DNA of 64,000 nucleotides. Origin: Rouxiella sp. WC2420. GTDB lineage: Bacteria; Pseudomonadota; Gammaproteobacteria; Enterobacterales; Enterobacteriaceae. Location of the stretch: the NCBI RefSeq assembly GCF_041200025.1, contig NZ_CP165628.1, forward strand, positions 124,001-188,000, read 5' to 3'. Position 1 is the first letter of the stretch. Each line of letters starts with the position of its first letter. The notes below the pieces were generated by a model. That model did no database searches, was not told the DNA's origin, and saw only the letters and a program-made list of their open reading frames with translations. Shown here in pieces: positions 25,597-34,787 of this stretch. A program made the translations under genes and the position numbers.

Positions 25597-26877
25597 ATGA
25601 AAACAACAATATTTAAGAGTCTTTATTTCCAGGTGTTGACTGCGATAGCCCTCGGGGTATTGCTGGGGCACTTTTATCCAGAGCTGGGGGCGCAGATGAA
25701 GCCGTTGGGTGATGGCTTTGTCAAACTGATCAAAATGATTATTGCTCCGGTAATCTTCTGTACTGTGGTTACCGGTATTGCAGGGATGGAAAGCATGAAA
25801 GCGGTCGGCCGTACTGGTGCGATTGCTTTACTTTATTTTGAAATCGTTAGCACTATCTCGCTGATACTCGGGTTGATTATCGTCAACGTCGTGCAGCCTG
25901 GTGCCGGAATGAATGTTGACCCGGCGGCGCTTGATGCCAAAGCGGTGGCCGTTTATGCCGAACAGGCGCAGAGCCAGGGGATTATTCCATTCCTGTTAGA
26001 TATTATTCCTAACAGTGTGATTGGCGCGTTTGCCAGCGGGAATATCCTGCAAGTTCTGCTGTTCGCGATTCTGTTTGGTTTTGCCCTGCACCGCCTGGGC
26101 GACAAAGGCCAACTGATGTTTAACTTCATCGACAGCTTCTCGAAGGTGATTTTTGGCGTCATCAACATGATCATGCGCCTTGCTCCTATCGGTGCATTCG
26201 GGGCCATGGCCTTTACCATCGGTAAATACGGCGTTGGGTCGCTGGTACAGCTAGGTCAGCTGATCCTCTGCTTCTACCTGACTTGCGTGCTTTTTGTCGT
26301 GGTGGTTCTCGGCCTGATCGCGCGATTTACCGGTTTCAATATCTTCAAGTTTGTTAACTACATCAAAGAAGAATTGCTGATCGTACTGGGTACTTCTTCA
26401 TCAGAATCGGCACTGCCGCGCATGCTCGACAAGATGGAGAAACTGGGTTGCAAGAAATCGGTGGTGGGGCTGGTTATTCCTACCGGCTACTCGTTTAACC
26501 TCGATGGAACGTCTATCTATCTGACCATGGCGGCGGTGTTTATTGCGCAGGCAACCAACACGCATCTGGATATCTGGCATCAGATTACCCTGCTGGTGGT
26601 GCTGCTGTTGTCCTCAAAAGGGGCGGCTGGCGTGACGGGCAGCGGATTTATCGTGCTGGCGGCAACGCTTTCTGCGGTTGGGCATCTGCCAGTTGCCGGT
26701 TTGGCACTGATTCTCGGTATTGACCGCTTTATGTCGGAAGCGCGTGCGTTGACTAACCTGGTCGGCAACGGTGTGGCGACTATCGTAGTAGCGAAATGGT
26801 GTGACCAGCTTGATGAAAAACAGCTGAATGACACCCTTTCTGGTAAAACGGCGCTGCCTGTCGACAAGGCTGCCTAA
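25597..26877 (+). CDS. dctA: C4-dicarboxylate:cation symporter DctA
   Basis: 426 residues, as in E. coli (428). Family motifs: [21 protein letters not shown], the serine-rich [18 protein letters not shown] re-entrant hairpin and [25 protein letters not shown]. It takes up succinate, fumarate, malate and aspartate aerobically in the inner membrane. A weak ribosome site (AGGA 11 nt upstream) precedes the start. A strong terminator follows. Together with mqo in this window it supports growth on C4 acids. Confidence 0.97.
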   Translation: MKTTIFKSLYFQVLTAIALGVLLGHFYPELGAQMKPLGDGFVKLIKMIIAPVIFCTVVTGIAGMESMKAVGRTGAIALLYFEIVSTISLILGLIIVNVVQPGAGMNVDPAALDAKAVAVYAEQAQSQGIIPFLLDIIPNSVIGAFASGNILQVLLFAILFGFALHRLGDKGQLMFNFIDSFSKVIFGVINMIMRLAPIGAFGAMAFTIGKYGVGSLVQLGQLILCFYLTCVLFVVVVLGLIARFTGFNIFKFVNYIKEELLIVLGTSSSESALPRMLDKMEKLGCKKSVVGLVIPTGYSFNLDGTSIYLTMAAVFIAQATNTHLDIWHQITLLVVLLLSSKGAAGVTGSGFIVLAATLSAVGHLPVAGLALILGIDRFMSEARALTNLVGNGVATIVVAKWCDQLDEKQLNDTLSGKTALPVDKAA

Positions 26878-26906
26878 TTATTCCCCGTATTTCAGTTATT
26901 TAAGAT

Positions 26907-26934
26907 GGCCATTTTTATTAAAATGGCCTCTTTT
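26907..26934 (+). terminator. Rho-independent terminator of dctA
   Basis: GGCCATTTT, loop TATT, AAAATGGCC, then TCTTTT: a perfect 9-bp stem with T tail, 30 nt after the dctA stop. Confidence 0.85.
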
Positions 26935-27272
26935 GAAGCTAATTTCTCTTTTAATCCACCGCTTGCTTGATGTAAGCGATGGATTATCTTCATAATATAC
27001 CTATAAACACTCTCCATCCCGAATCTCGAAAACGGCCAGGCCGTTATGAAAGCCAGCCCTGAGGGCATTTTTTTCATTGTTGCCCGCGACATATGCGAAG
27101 TTATGCTGTCTAACACAGTGCTGCACTCGCCGTTTTCGTTTATTGCATTCGAGCTTGCCGCCTGTGAATAGGGTAAGAGCAAGATTTGATTATTGAAAAT
27201 TGGATTTACCCCCGTAGTTTGCATCACCTTGGATGCCTATACGAGGGGTAGAGTTATTATGTAGGGGTTAAC
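26935..27272. other. Rest of the 395-bp gap between dctA and yhjJ
   Basis: Nothing convincing apart from the dctA terminator before it. A minus-strand open frame of 111 codons (26892-27227) has no ribosome site or family features and runs through the terminator, so it is not called. The last 60 bp must contain the yhjJ promoter and AGGGG ribosome site. Confidence 0.5.
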
Positions 27273-28814
27273 ATGCAGGGCACCAGAATTCGCTTACTCC
27301 TTGGTGGGTTGTTGTTGGCTTCGGCTTACAGCAACGTGCAGGCCGAAGCATTACAACCCGATCCGGCCTGGCAACAGGGTAAACTGGATAACGGCTTTAA
27401 CTGGCAATTGCTTACTACGCCGCAGCGTCCCAACGATCGCATCGAACTGAGATTAGTCGTTCGTACCGGATCGCTGGCAGAAAATCCGCAGCAGCAAGGC
27501 TTCGCGCACTTTTTACCGCGCCTGGCATTAATCCGCAGTGAAGGTTTTACCACTGCTCAGCTCCAGTCTTTTTGGCAACAGGCGATTGATAATCAACGCC
27601 CGATGTCACCCGCAGTCACGTCCTACGACTTTACCTCCTACAACTTGAGTTTGCCGAACGGCCGCCCTGATTTGATTAAGTCGGCGTTGCACTGGTTGGT
27701 TGATACCGGCGGCAAAATGGTGGTCACTCCAGATTCTCTGCATGCCGCCTGGCAGGCTCCACAGGACCCGATCGATTCAGTGCCGTCTGACTCTGGCGAT
27801 GGCTGGTGGCGTTACCGTATTGGCGGCTCGACGCTGGTTGGACACAGCCCGGAACTGTTGCCAGCCAAAACTGTGAAAGCGGCCGATCTCGGCAAGTTCT
27901 ACCACCAGTGGTACACCCCAGACGTGATGACACTCTACGTCGTGGGTAACGTAGATAGCCGCGCCATGGCCGAGCAGATAAAAAGTGCCTTCGCGTCGTT
28001 AAAAGGCAGTCGCCAAATACCACAAACGATGCCAACTTTGTCTGATGTTGCGCCAAAAGTGATGTCGACGTTTGATCCCTCATTAACTCAGGACCGGCTT
28101 TCACTGATGTGGAGCATGCCGTGGCAACCTATCCAAGATTCACCAGCGCTAAATGCTTACTGGCGCAGCGATCTGGCGCGTGAGGCGCTGTTCCTGCACT
28201 TGCAGCAGGCGCTGAAAACTCCAGCTGACAGCAAAGAATCCAAAGACGGTGGCTCGATTCAACCCGCGCTTGGCTTTGATTGCCGTGTGCAATACCAGCA
28301 TGCGCAATGCGCAGTTCGTATGGAGGCGCCTAAGGAGGCGATTCAGCCAGCGTTAAAACGCCTGGCTGGCGAATTGGTTAAAGTCCGCGATAACGGCCTG
28401 TCACAGGCTGAGTTTGACGCGCTGGTTGCTCAGAAGAAAGACCAGCTCGGTCAGCTATTCGCCATCTATGCGCGTACCGATACCGGTGTATTAATGAGCC
28501 AGCGCCTGCGTTCACAGCAAAATGGCGTGGTAGATATCGCCCCGGAGCAGTATCAAAAACTGCGCCAGGCATTTTTGTCGACCCTTACGCTGCCTGATTT
28601 TAATCAGGAGCTGAAACAGCAGCTGTCGCATGACCCTTCAATGATGCTGGTACAGCCTAAAGGCGAAGCTGAGCTGAGTGTGAAAACGCTTCAGGATACC
28701 TATGACTCGATCGTAGTACCTACGGCAGCGACACCAGCGGATGCTCCACCGAGTACCGATGCCTCCCAGGCTTCAACTTCGGCGGGTTCAGGCAGTTCGA
28801 CTACGGTTCAGTAA
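27273..28814 (+). CDS. yhjJ: YhjJ, periplasmic M16-like peptidase homologue without the zinc site
   Basis: 513 residues. A signal peptide ends near NVQA at 24. Two M16-type domains are recognisable (LVVRTGSLAENPQQQGFAHFLPRLAL; FYHQWYTPDVMTLYVVGNVD). Active M16 enzymes carry HxxEH; here the corresponding segment is HFLPRL, so the zinc ligands and catalytic Glu are missing, as appears true of E. coli YhjJ. It is probably a non-catalytic periplasmic protein. The C terminus is a Ser/Thr/Ala/Pro-rich low-complexity tail of about 30 residues. Confidence 0.92.
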   Translation: MQGTRIRLLLGGLLLASAYSNVQAEALQPDPAWQQGKLDNGFNWQLLTTPQRPNDRIELRLVVRTGSLAENPQQQGFAHFLPRLALIRSEGFTTAQLQSFWQQAIDNQRPMSPAVTSYDFTSYNLSLPNGRPDLIKSALHWLVDTGGKMVVTPDSLHAAWQAPQDPIDSVPSDSGDGWWRYRIGGSTLVGHSPELLPAKTVKAADLGKFYHQWYTPDVMTLYVVGNVDSRAMAEQIKSAFASLKGSRQIPQTMPTLSDVAPKVMSTFDPSLTQDRLSLMWSMPWQPIQDSPALNAYWRSDLAREALFLHLQQALKTPADSKESKDGGSIQPALGFDCRVQYQHAQCAVRMEAPKEAIQPALKRLAGELVKVRDNGLSQAEFDALVAQKKDQLGQLFAIYARTDTGVLMSQRLRSQQNGVVDIAPEQYQKLRQAFLSTLTLPDFNQELKQQLSHDPSMMLVQPKGEAELSVKTLQDTYDSIVVPTAATPADAPPSTDASQASTSAGSGSSTTVQ

Positions 28815-28885
28815 GCGAAAGTTTGGCGCGTAAAGTCTTGAAGGCGTTTTATATAGATGCCTTGTGTCTGATTTCAGCGCCCTAT

Positions 28886-28928
28886 AACAGGCAGCCATCA
28901 CTTTTTAAAAGCGTGGGTTGCCTGTTTT
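28886..28928 (+). terminator. Terminator after yhjJ
   Basis: AACAGGCAGCC pairs with GGTTGCCTGTT (one G-T pair), with an inner CAC/GTG pairing, followed by TTTT at 28925-28928. It lies between the convergent yhjJ and kdgK genes. Confidence 0.7.
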
Positions 28929-28963
28929 CGTTTATTAAAGGGTTAGCTATTTAAATCACAGAG

Positions 28964-29899
28964 CTATTTAGAAGGCATAGCGGCTAGCGGGATAATTGCC
29001 CCGCGATACTGAATAACAGTGCTGGCGGTAAGATGCCCGCACTGTGCCGATTCAACGGCATTTGCACCAGTCAGCCTCTTGGCCAGATACCCCGCACTGA
29101 AAGAATCTCCCGCCGCAGTGGTGTCGATTACCTTGTCTTTCTCCAGCAAAACAGCCGGGATCTCAAACTCTTCAGCTTCGCTATCCGAAACTATGCAGCT
29201 TTCTGCCCCGCGTTTTATCACAATTTCGCTCACTCCAATGGCATGGGTCCGAGCTATCACCTTCTCAAAGGGCTGTTTACCCCATAGCAGGTCTTCATCG
29301 TCGAGGGTCAGGAACGCGATGTCAGTATAGGAAAGCATATCCATGTAGGCCCTCTGGGCCTGTTCTTTACTTTCCCAAAGGCGTGGCCGGTAATTGTTAT
29401 CAAAAATTACCTTACCGCCGCGTCCGCGACACTTGTTGAGCAATGCCATGAGCCGAGCACGATTATCGTCGCTCAGGATAGCCAGGCTTATCCCGCTGAG
29501 GTAAAGATAATCAAAATCTGCCAGCTTCTCGCACAGCGCTTCGGAGTCCGGGCCATTGAGCCAGTAACGTGCAGCGGCATCATTGCGCCAGTAATAGAAG
29601 GTTCTCTCGCCGGCAGGATCGGTTTCAATTACGTACAGTCCCGGTAATTTATTCTCCAGACGCTGCACAAGATCTGTTTCAACCCCTTCTTTCTGCCAGG
29701 CGGCCAGCATCTCATTGCTAAAACTGTCAGTGCCGAGTGCCGTAACGTAATGCACCTTCAGCTCCTCGTCATTAACCTGACGAGCAATATAAACCGCAGT
29801 ATTAAGCGTATCGCCACCAAAACCTCGGTTTAATGAATCGCCTTTTTGTGAGAGCTCGATCATGCATTCGCCGATTACGGCAATATTTTTTATAGTCAT
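28964..29899 (-). CDS. kdgK: 2-dehydro-3-deoxygluconokinase KdgK
   Basis: 311 residues, pfkB/ribokinase family. N-terminal IAVIGECMIELSQKG with GGDTLNTAVYIAR, and the pfkB signature DTTAAGDSFSAGYLAKR near residue 250 containing the catalytic Asp. It phosphorylates 2-keto-3-deoxygluconate to KDPG in pectin/glucuronate catabolism. A KdgR-type operator lies 82 bp upstream. Position between yhjJ and yhjG matches E. coli. Confidence 0.96.
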   Translation of the reverse strand: MTIKNIAVIGECMIELSQKGDSLNRGFGGDTLNTAVYIARQVNDEELKVHYVTALGTDSFSNEMLAAWQKEGVETDLVQRLENKLPGLYVIETDPAGERTFYYWRNDAAARYWLNGPDSEALCEKLADFDYLYLSGISLAILSDDNRARLMALLNKCRGRGGKVIFDNNYRPRLWESKEQAQRAYMDMLSYTDIAFLTLDDEDLLWGKQPFEKVIARTHAIGVSEIVIKRGAESCIVSDSEAEEFEIPAVLLEKDKVIDTTAAGDSFSAGYLAKRLTGANAVESAQCGHLTASTVIQYRGAIIPLAAMPSK

Positions 29900-29980
29900 T
29901 ATGCGCGCCTGTCAGTCATTCAGTAGGGTTTAAATAAGATACGTTCTAGTCTCTTCGTAGGTGAAGTTTCAGTCAATAGA

Positions 29981-29999
29981 AATAAAACAACGTTTTAGT
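29981..29999. promoter_or_regulatory. KdgR operator upstream of kdgK
   Basis: AATAAAACAACGTTTTAGT matches the KdgR consensus AATRAAAYRNYGTTTYATT at 18 of 19 positions and has the TAAAAC-AAC-GTTTTA 6-3-6 symmetry. KdgR is the repressor of pectin and ketodeoxyuronate genes. It is not in this window. Confidence 0.7.
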
Positions 30000-30147
30000 A
30001 TTTTCCAAGACGTCTCGAAGTTCTTGAATTCATTTGTGGGCTTTTGCTCACAGAAATGCTCCTCTGACCGCGTCGCCGTGCACCGACCCACATTCTCAAC
30101 TATCTTTAATTAAACTTTTCAAATAATTGTCTGACAGGAACGCACCT

Positions 30148-32211
30148 ATGACACGCACAGGAAAAGCGCTGAGTTGGACGGCTGGAATACTGGTCATTCT
30201 GGTAGTCGCTATCATTATTTTTATAGCGCTATTCGACTGGAACCGCCTGAAACCCATGATTAACCAGAAAGTATCGACTGAACTGAACCGACCCTTCGCC
30301 ATTAAGGGTGATTTAGGCGTTGATTGGTCGCGTCAAAAAGATGAAGGCGGGTGGCGCGCCTGGGTGCCATGGCCGCATCTCCATGCCGAAGATATTGTAT
30401 TGGGTAACCCGGAAGATGTTCCCGGCGATAAACCCATGGTGCATTTACAGCGCGTTGACGCCAGTCTGTCTCCCTTGGCGCTGCTCGATAAAGAAGTTTT
30501 AATCCCTCGTATCTGGTTGAAACAACCCGACGCGTCGCTTATCCGCCTTGCCGATGGCAAAAATAACTGGACCTTTAATCTCGCCAATAGCGACAGCAAA
30601 GATACTAATCAGCCGCCTTCCGCCTGGTCGTTCAAAATGAATGACATTGTGTTCGACCGTGGGCAAATCGATTTCAAGGACGCGACTCTTAAAGCCGATT
30701 TTCGTGCGGTAATTGATCCGTTGGGCAAGCCATTGCCCTATGTTGAGGTGACCGGCAAACAAACCGATAAAAACAGCAAAGACAAGGGCAAACCTTATAC
30801 TCCGGACTATGTGTTTGGCTGGAAGGTTGATGGTAAATACAAAGGGGAGCCACTGTCGGGCGACGGCAAGATTGGCGGCATGCTGGCCTTGCAGGACCCG
30901 GATGCGCGTTTCCCACTCCAGGCCGATGTACGCTCGGGTAAAACTCGTGTAGTGGTCGCCGGAACGTTAACCGATCCGCTAAATTTAGGGGCGCTAGATT
31001 TACGGCTGAAATTCTCCGGGCAAACGCTGTCCGATCTTTATGGCCTGACTGGCGTGCTGTTACCGCAGACTCCGCCGTATGAAACTGACGGGCACCTTAT
31101 CGCTGAGTTACACGATAAAAACGGTGCTAAATTCCAATATCAGGGCTTTAACGGCGAGATTGGCGACAGCGATATCCATGGTTCCCTGACCTACACCGCC
31201 AGCAAGCCGCGTCCTAGTTTGAACGGCGAGCTGTCTTCCAACCAGCTGCGCTTTGCCGATCTCGCGCCGCTTATCGGTGCCGATTCCAATACGGATAAAG
31301 CCAAACGTGGTGAAACGACCCGTCAGCCTTCCGACAAAGTCCTGCCGGTTGAGAAATTTGATACCAAGAGTTGGCGTGTGATGGATGCCGATGTGAAATT
31401 CAGCGCCAAGCGCATCGAGCACGGCAAGTCTCTGCCGCTAAGCGATTTGAATACCCATCTCAAATTAAATGACGGCGACCTGCTGCTAGATCCGCTGCGC
31501 TTCGGATTTGCTGGCGGCAGTCTGAATTCTACTGTCAGACTCGAGGGTGATAAATCGCCGATGCAGGGCCGAGTTGATATGCACGCCCGTGGTTTGCAGC
31601 TAAAAGAGTTGGTGCCTAATGTGCAATCGATGAAGAAAAGCCTGGGTCAGCTTAACGGCGATGCCAAGCTTTCCGGCACCGGTAACTCAGTAGCGGCACT
31701 GCTCGGAACCAGTAACGGTGAGATGAAACTGTTGATTAACGACGGCGTTATCAGCCGTGGTTTGATGGAGATTGCGGGCCTGAATGTCGGTAACTACGTG
31801 GTTGCCAAACTATTTGGCGATGATGAAGTCGCGATCAACTGTGCAGCAGCCGACGTGAATATCAAGAGCGGTCTGGCGCGGCCAAGCCTGCTGGTATTCG
31901 ATACAGAAAATGCCGTAATCAATATCAGCGGCACCACAAACTTTGCCAATGAGCGTCTGGATTTGTCGATTGACCCAGAAAGCAAAGGCCTGCGAGTGCT
32001 GACTCTACGTTCTCCGCTCTACGTGCGCGGGACCTTTAAAAGTCCTGATGCAGGGGTAAAACCGGGGCCATTGATTGCTCGTGGCGCAGCAGCGGTGGCT
32101 TTAGGGGCGATTGTGGCACCCGCGGCGGCGCTGTTGGCGCTGATTTCGCCGAGCGACAATGAATCGAACCAGTGTGGCGCTATCCTGCAAAAAATGAAGG
32201 CCGCTAAATAG
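30148..32211 (+). CDS. yhjG: AsmA-family protein YhjG
   Basis: 687 residues. One N-terminal membrane anchor (ALSWTAGILVILVVAIIIFIALF), then a long periplasmic part with WVPWPHLHAEDIVLGNP and an AsmA C-terminal domain (GRVDMHARGLQLKELVP; FDTENAVINISGTTNFANERLDL). Nearly collinear with E. coli YhjG. AsmA-like proteins are thought to move or regulate phospholipids across the envelope. The ATG at 30148 follows AGGAA; a TTG at 30127 is less likely. The last codons also encode the terminator of the convergent cdh gene. Confidence 0.94.
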   Translation: MTRTGKALSWTAGILVILVVAIIIFIALFDWNRLKPMINQKVSTELNRPFAIKGDLGVDWSRQKDEGGWRAWVPWPHLHAEDIVLGNPEDVPGDKPMVHLQRVDASLSPLALLDKEVLIPRIWLKQPDASLIRLADGKNNWTFNLANSDSKDTNQPPSAWSFKMNDIVFDRGQIDFKDATLKADFRAVIDPLGKPLPYVEVTGKQTDKNSKDKGKPYTPDYVFGWKVDGKYKGEPLSGDGKIGGMLALQDPDARFPLQADVRSGKTRVVVAGTLTDPLNLGALDLRLKFSGQTLSDLYGLTGVLLPQTPPYETDGHLIAELHDKNGAKFQYQGFNGEIGDSDIHGSLTYTASKPRPSLNGELSSNQLRFADLAPLIGADSNTDKAKRGETTRQPSDKVLPVEKFDTKSWRVMDADVKFSAKRIEHGKSLPLSDLNTHLKLNDGDLLLDPLRFGFAGGSLNSTVRLEGDKSPMQGRVDMHARGLQLKELVPNVQSMKKSLGQLNGDAKLSGTGNSVAALLGTSNGEMKLLINDGVISRGLMEIAGLNVGNYVVAKLFGDDEVAINCAAADVNIKSGLARPSLLVFDTENAVINISGTTNFANERLDLSIDPESKGLRVLTLRSPLYVRGTFKSPDAGVKPGPLIARGAAAVALGAIVAPAAALLALISPSDNESNQCGAILQKMKAAK

Positions 32212-32218
32212 GCCTTCA
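32189..32218 (-). terminator. cdh terminator embedded in the 3' end of yhjG
   Basis: On the minus strand TGAAGGCC, 8-nt loop, GGCCTTCA, then TTTTTT. The stem covers the yhjG stop codon and the T tract lies inside the yhjG reading frame, so coding sequence and terminator share the same bases. Confidence 0.75.
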
Positions 32219-32247
32219 TGCTTCACATCTTGAGTCGATAAAAGTGC

Positions 32248-33066
32248 TTATTGGACGTTTATCGGCGGATTTTTCTCATAGGGAGGAATCGGATCCAGGA
32301 CTGTACATTTGTGGTCCTGGATCTCTTCTGTCGAGGCATCATTTAGCCCAAGCAGGCTGCGTTTATTGGCTAAAAGCAAGAAATCCCCACCCTTGAGGCT
32401 TACCATTGCCAATCCGTAATGCCCCATTTTTTGACGGGCTTCTGGTACGCCGTCAGCCAGCAAACGGAATGCGCCTTTCTCACTCAGCTCGGCCGGTGAA
32501 ACTTTACGAGCGAGATAAGTGTGGCCTTTCAGCTTTTCTGGCAGCTCCTGCCAGCGATAACCAATTTGGCCAGCCTCATCGCTTAACTGAGTTTTCACCT
32601 TTGGCAGCAGGCAGGAGATATGAATGTGCATCTGATTCTGGCTGCGGCCAAATTGTGAGTTAATCGCCAGCGAAATATTGCTGTCATCAATTGGCTTGCC
32701 GTATTTATCCGCCATAAAGTGCCTTGCCTGCCAGGCCTGAGCAAAGAAATTCGGCGTTCTGTCTTCAAGCAGCGCCGGGCTCTCAATGCCGGTGATCCTC
32801 TCGGTCGGCATCAGCAAATACTGTAACGGGCCTTCCATATCTTTGAGCACAACGAAACCTTGTTTTTCATTAACCTGAGAACAGGGGGCAGGTTGCCCAT
32901 TCTTTTCCTGATCGGGTAGACATTTCTGGCTGATGATATGCCATAGGGCATTGGGGTGCCGTGAATCATGCCAGATATATTTATGCCAGAAGTGGTGAAC
33001 TGGAAAATAGGCAACAGCCAAAAAGCCGATAACAAGAGGGAAATGCAAGCGAGGTCTTAAGCGCAT
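32248..33066 (-). CDS. cdh: CDP-diacylglycerol diphosphatase Cdh
   Basis: 272 residues. An N-terminal membrane anchor (FPLVIGFLAVAYFPVHHFW) and a HIT-superfamily hydrolase core with QNQMHIHISCL holding the H-x-H catalytic region. It hydrolyses CDP-diacylglycerol to CMP and phosphatidate at the inner membrane. In E. coli cdh lies elsewhere, so its insertion between yhjG and yhjE is a lineage-specific arrangement. It shares its terminator with the end of yhjG. Confidence 0.93.
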   Translation of the reverse strand: MRLRPRLHFPLVIGFLAVAYFPVHHFWHKYIWHDSRHPNALWHIISQKCLPDQEKNGQPAPCSQVNEKQGFVVLKDMEGPLQYLLMPTERITGIESPALLEDRTPNFFAQAWQARHFMADKYGKPIDDSNISLAINSQFGRSQNQMHIHISCLLPKVKTQLSDEAGQIGYRWQELPEKLKGHTYLARKVSPAELSEKGAFRLLADGVPEARQKMGHYGLAMVSLKGGDFLLLANKRSLLGLNDASTEEIQDHKCTVLDPIPPYEKNPPINVQ

Positions 33067-33081
33067 GTGAAACTCTTTAAT

Positions 33082-33112
33082 AAAACCCGCTACCGACGCT
33101 GCCGGGAGCGGG
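33082..33112 (-). terminator. Terminator after the yhjE-like gene
   Basis: Minus strand CCCGCT, 15-nt loop, AGCGGG, then TTTTATT, in the 54-bp gap before cdh. Confidence 0.6.
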
Positions 33113-33120
33113 CAAAATAA

Positions 33121-34443
33121 TCAGAGTGACTGGTGGCGGGTCTCTTTGGTCAGTATCAGGGCAATCAACGTGAGCGTTGCCATGGATGCCAGATAAACGC
33201 CGACATAAAACAGCCCATAATGGGTTGCCAGCCAGGTTGCAATATAAGGGGCCACGGAAGCGCCTAATATTGAAGACACATTATATGAGAAAGAAGCGCC
33301 GGTATAGCGAACTTCTGTTGGGAAAAGTTCCGGAAGTAACGCCCCCATTGGACCGAAGGTCAGCCCCATCACACTGAAACCGCACAGCAGGAAAATCATA
33401 ACTGAAGTAATAGAACCGCTGCTGATTACTGACGGGAAGGTCAGTGCAAAAACAATAATTAGCAAGGTTATACAAATCATGGACTTGCGACGTCCAAACT
33501 TGTCAGCTAACTGACCGGCAATGGGCACCATCACGCCAAAACCGATTACGCCAATCATCAGCATCAGCAGGAAATCGTTTCGGGCAATACCCAGACCGGC
33601 CGGTTTTGCGGCGGTGCCATAGCCCAGCGAGTACACAGTCATAATGTAAAAAAGCGTGTATGTCGCCACCATGATAAAGGTCCCCAGCAGGGTGGCCTTC
33701 AGGTGCTTGCTGAACAGGCGGCCAATCGGCACTTTAACCTGCTTGCCCGCTTTGGCGATTTTGGCGAATACCGGCGTTTCATGCAATGAAACGCGAACAT
33801 ACAGGCCAATCAATACCAGCACAGCGGAAAGCAGGAAAGGCACGCGCCAGCCCCAGTCGATGAACTGTTGCTCGGTCAGCAGCCAGGAGAGCAGCAGGAA
33901 CATGCCGTTGGCAATGAAGAAGCCGATCGGCGCACCCAGCTGCGGGAAAGAACCATAGAGCGCGCGTTTTTTCGGTGGCGCATTTTCAGTGGCCAGCAGA
34001 GCCGCACCGCCCCATTCGCCGCCAAGGCCCAGGCCCTGACCAAAACGCGCCAGTGCCAGCAGTAACGGAGCAAACACGCCAATAGTGGCATAGGTTGGCA
34101 GCAGGCCAATAAGTACGGTCGAAACGCCCATGGTCAGCAATGAAGCAACCAGCGTAACTTTGCGGCCCACGCGGTCGCCAAAGTGGCCAAACAGCGCCGA
34201 GCCGATTGGTCGAGCGACGAAGGCAATGGCGAAAGTTGCCAGAGACTGCAGCGTGGCCGCGGTCGGATCGCCCTGAGGGAAGAAAATATGCGGGAAGACA
34301 ATAACGGCTGCTGTCGCATAGATATAAAAGTCAAAAAACTCGATGGCGGTACCAATCAGGGAAGCGATGATAACTTTGCCGCGAGAATTCTGGCTAACGA
34401 GTTCCGCGTCGGCCTCGAGTTCTGGGGTGATGGTGGCTTGCAT
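33121..34443 (-). CDS. yhjE: MFS metabolite:proton symporter YhjE
   Basis: 440 residues, MHS family like E. coli YhjE and ShiA. GTAIEFFDFYIYATAAVIVFP in TM1, FGHFGDRVGRKVTLVASLLTMG between TM2 and TM3, and RFGQGLGLGGEWGGAALLATE in TM4 are the family marks. It should import a carboxylate with protons; the substrate of YhjE is not known to me. It lies between cdh and yhjD on the same strand. Confidence 0.92.
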   Translation of the reverse strand: MQATITPELEADAELVSQNSRGKVIIASLIGTAIEFFDFYIYATAAVIVFPHIFFPQGDPTAATLQSLATFAIAFVARPIGSALFGHFGDRVGRKVTLVASLLTMGVSTVLIGLLPTYATIGVFAPLLLALARFGQGLGLGGEWGGAALLATENAPPKKRALYGSFPQLGAPIGFFIANGMFLLLSWLLTEQQFIDWGWRVPFLLSAVLVLIGLYVRVSLHETPVFAKIAKAGKQVKVPIGRLFSKHLKATLLGTFIMVATYTLFYIMTVYSLGYGTAAKPAGLGIARNDFLLMLMIGVIGFGVMVPIAGQLADKFGRRKSMICITLLIIVFALTFPSVISSGSITSVMIFLLCGFSVMGLTFGPMGALLPELFPTEVRYTGASFSYNVSSILGASVAPYIATWLATHYGLFYVGVYLASMATLTLIALILTKETRHQSL

Positions 34444-34787
34444 AAGTGTTTCTTATTAGTTTTTTATGTAAATGGATTTGATTAAAAAAAGCATCTTAAG
34501 CACTGCTATAGCGAGTTTCAACCGCGCGAGACAGCCTGAAAACAGCGTTTTCGGCTGAATTGGGAGATTCCGCCAAAAAGGTGGCGGGTCGGCAGCTATA
34601 AGTATCTTGAATGGATAATTTTCAGAGTAACATTCTGTAAAAGAGTGAAAGAAAAGTGAGCTAGGTAGTGGGTTGTTCTGACTTTTGGAAATGGAAGGGC
34701 ACTGTTTAAGAGTAATGCACTACTTTTGTGACTGTTTTATGGAATTAAATGCCAGATAGCAGGCGCTGTCTGGCATGATGGGATTGA
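34444..34787. other. 344-bp gap between yhjD and yhjE
   Basis: Contains the promoter region for yhjE near its right start, a CCGCC/GGCGG hairpin at about 34571, and at its other end the yhjD terminator at 34750-34775. No gene is seen. Confidence 0.5.
34750..34775 (-). terminator. Hairpin terminator after yhjD
   Basis: Minus strand TGCCAGACAGC, loop GCCT, GCTATCTGGCA, then TTTAATT: an 11-bp stem with one G-T pair and a modest T tail, 12 nt after the yhjD stop. Confidence 0.6.

Noticed and set aside
26892-27227. Minus-strand open frame of 111 codons between dctA and yhjJ
   Set aside because: No ribosome site, no recognisable family, and it runs across the dctA terminator.
30127-30147. TTG start for yhjG 21 nt upstream
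   Set aside because: The ATG at 30148 has a proper AGGAA and matches the N terminus of E. coli YhjG.
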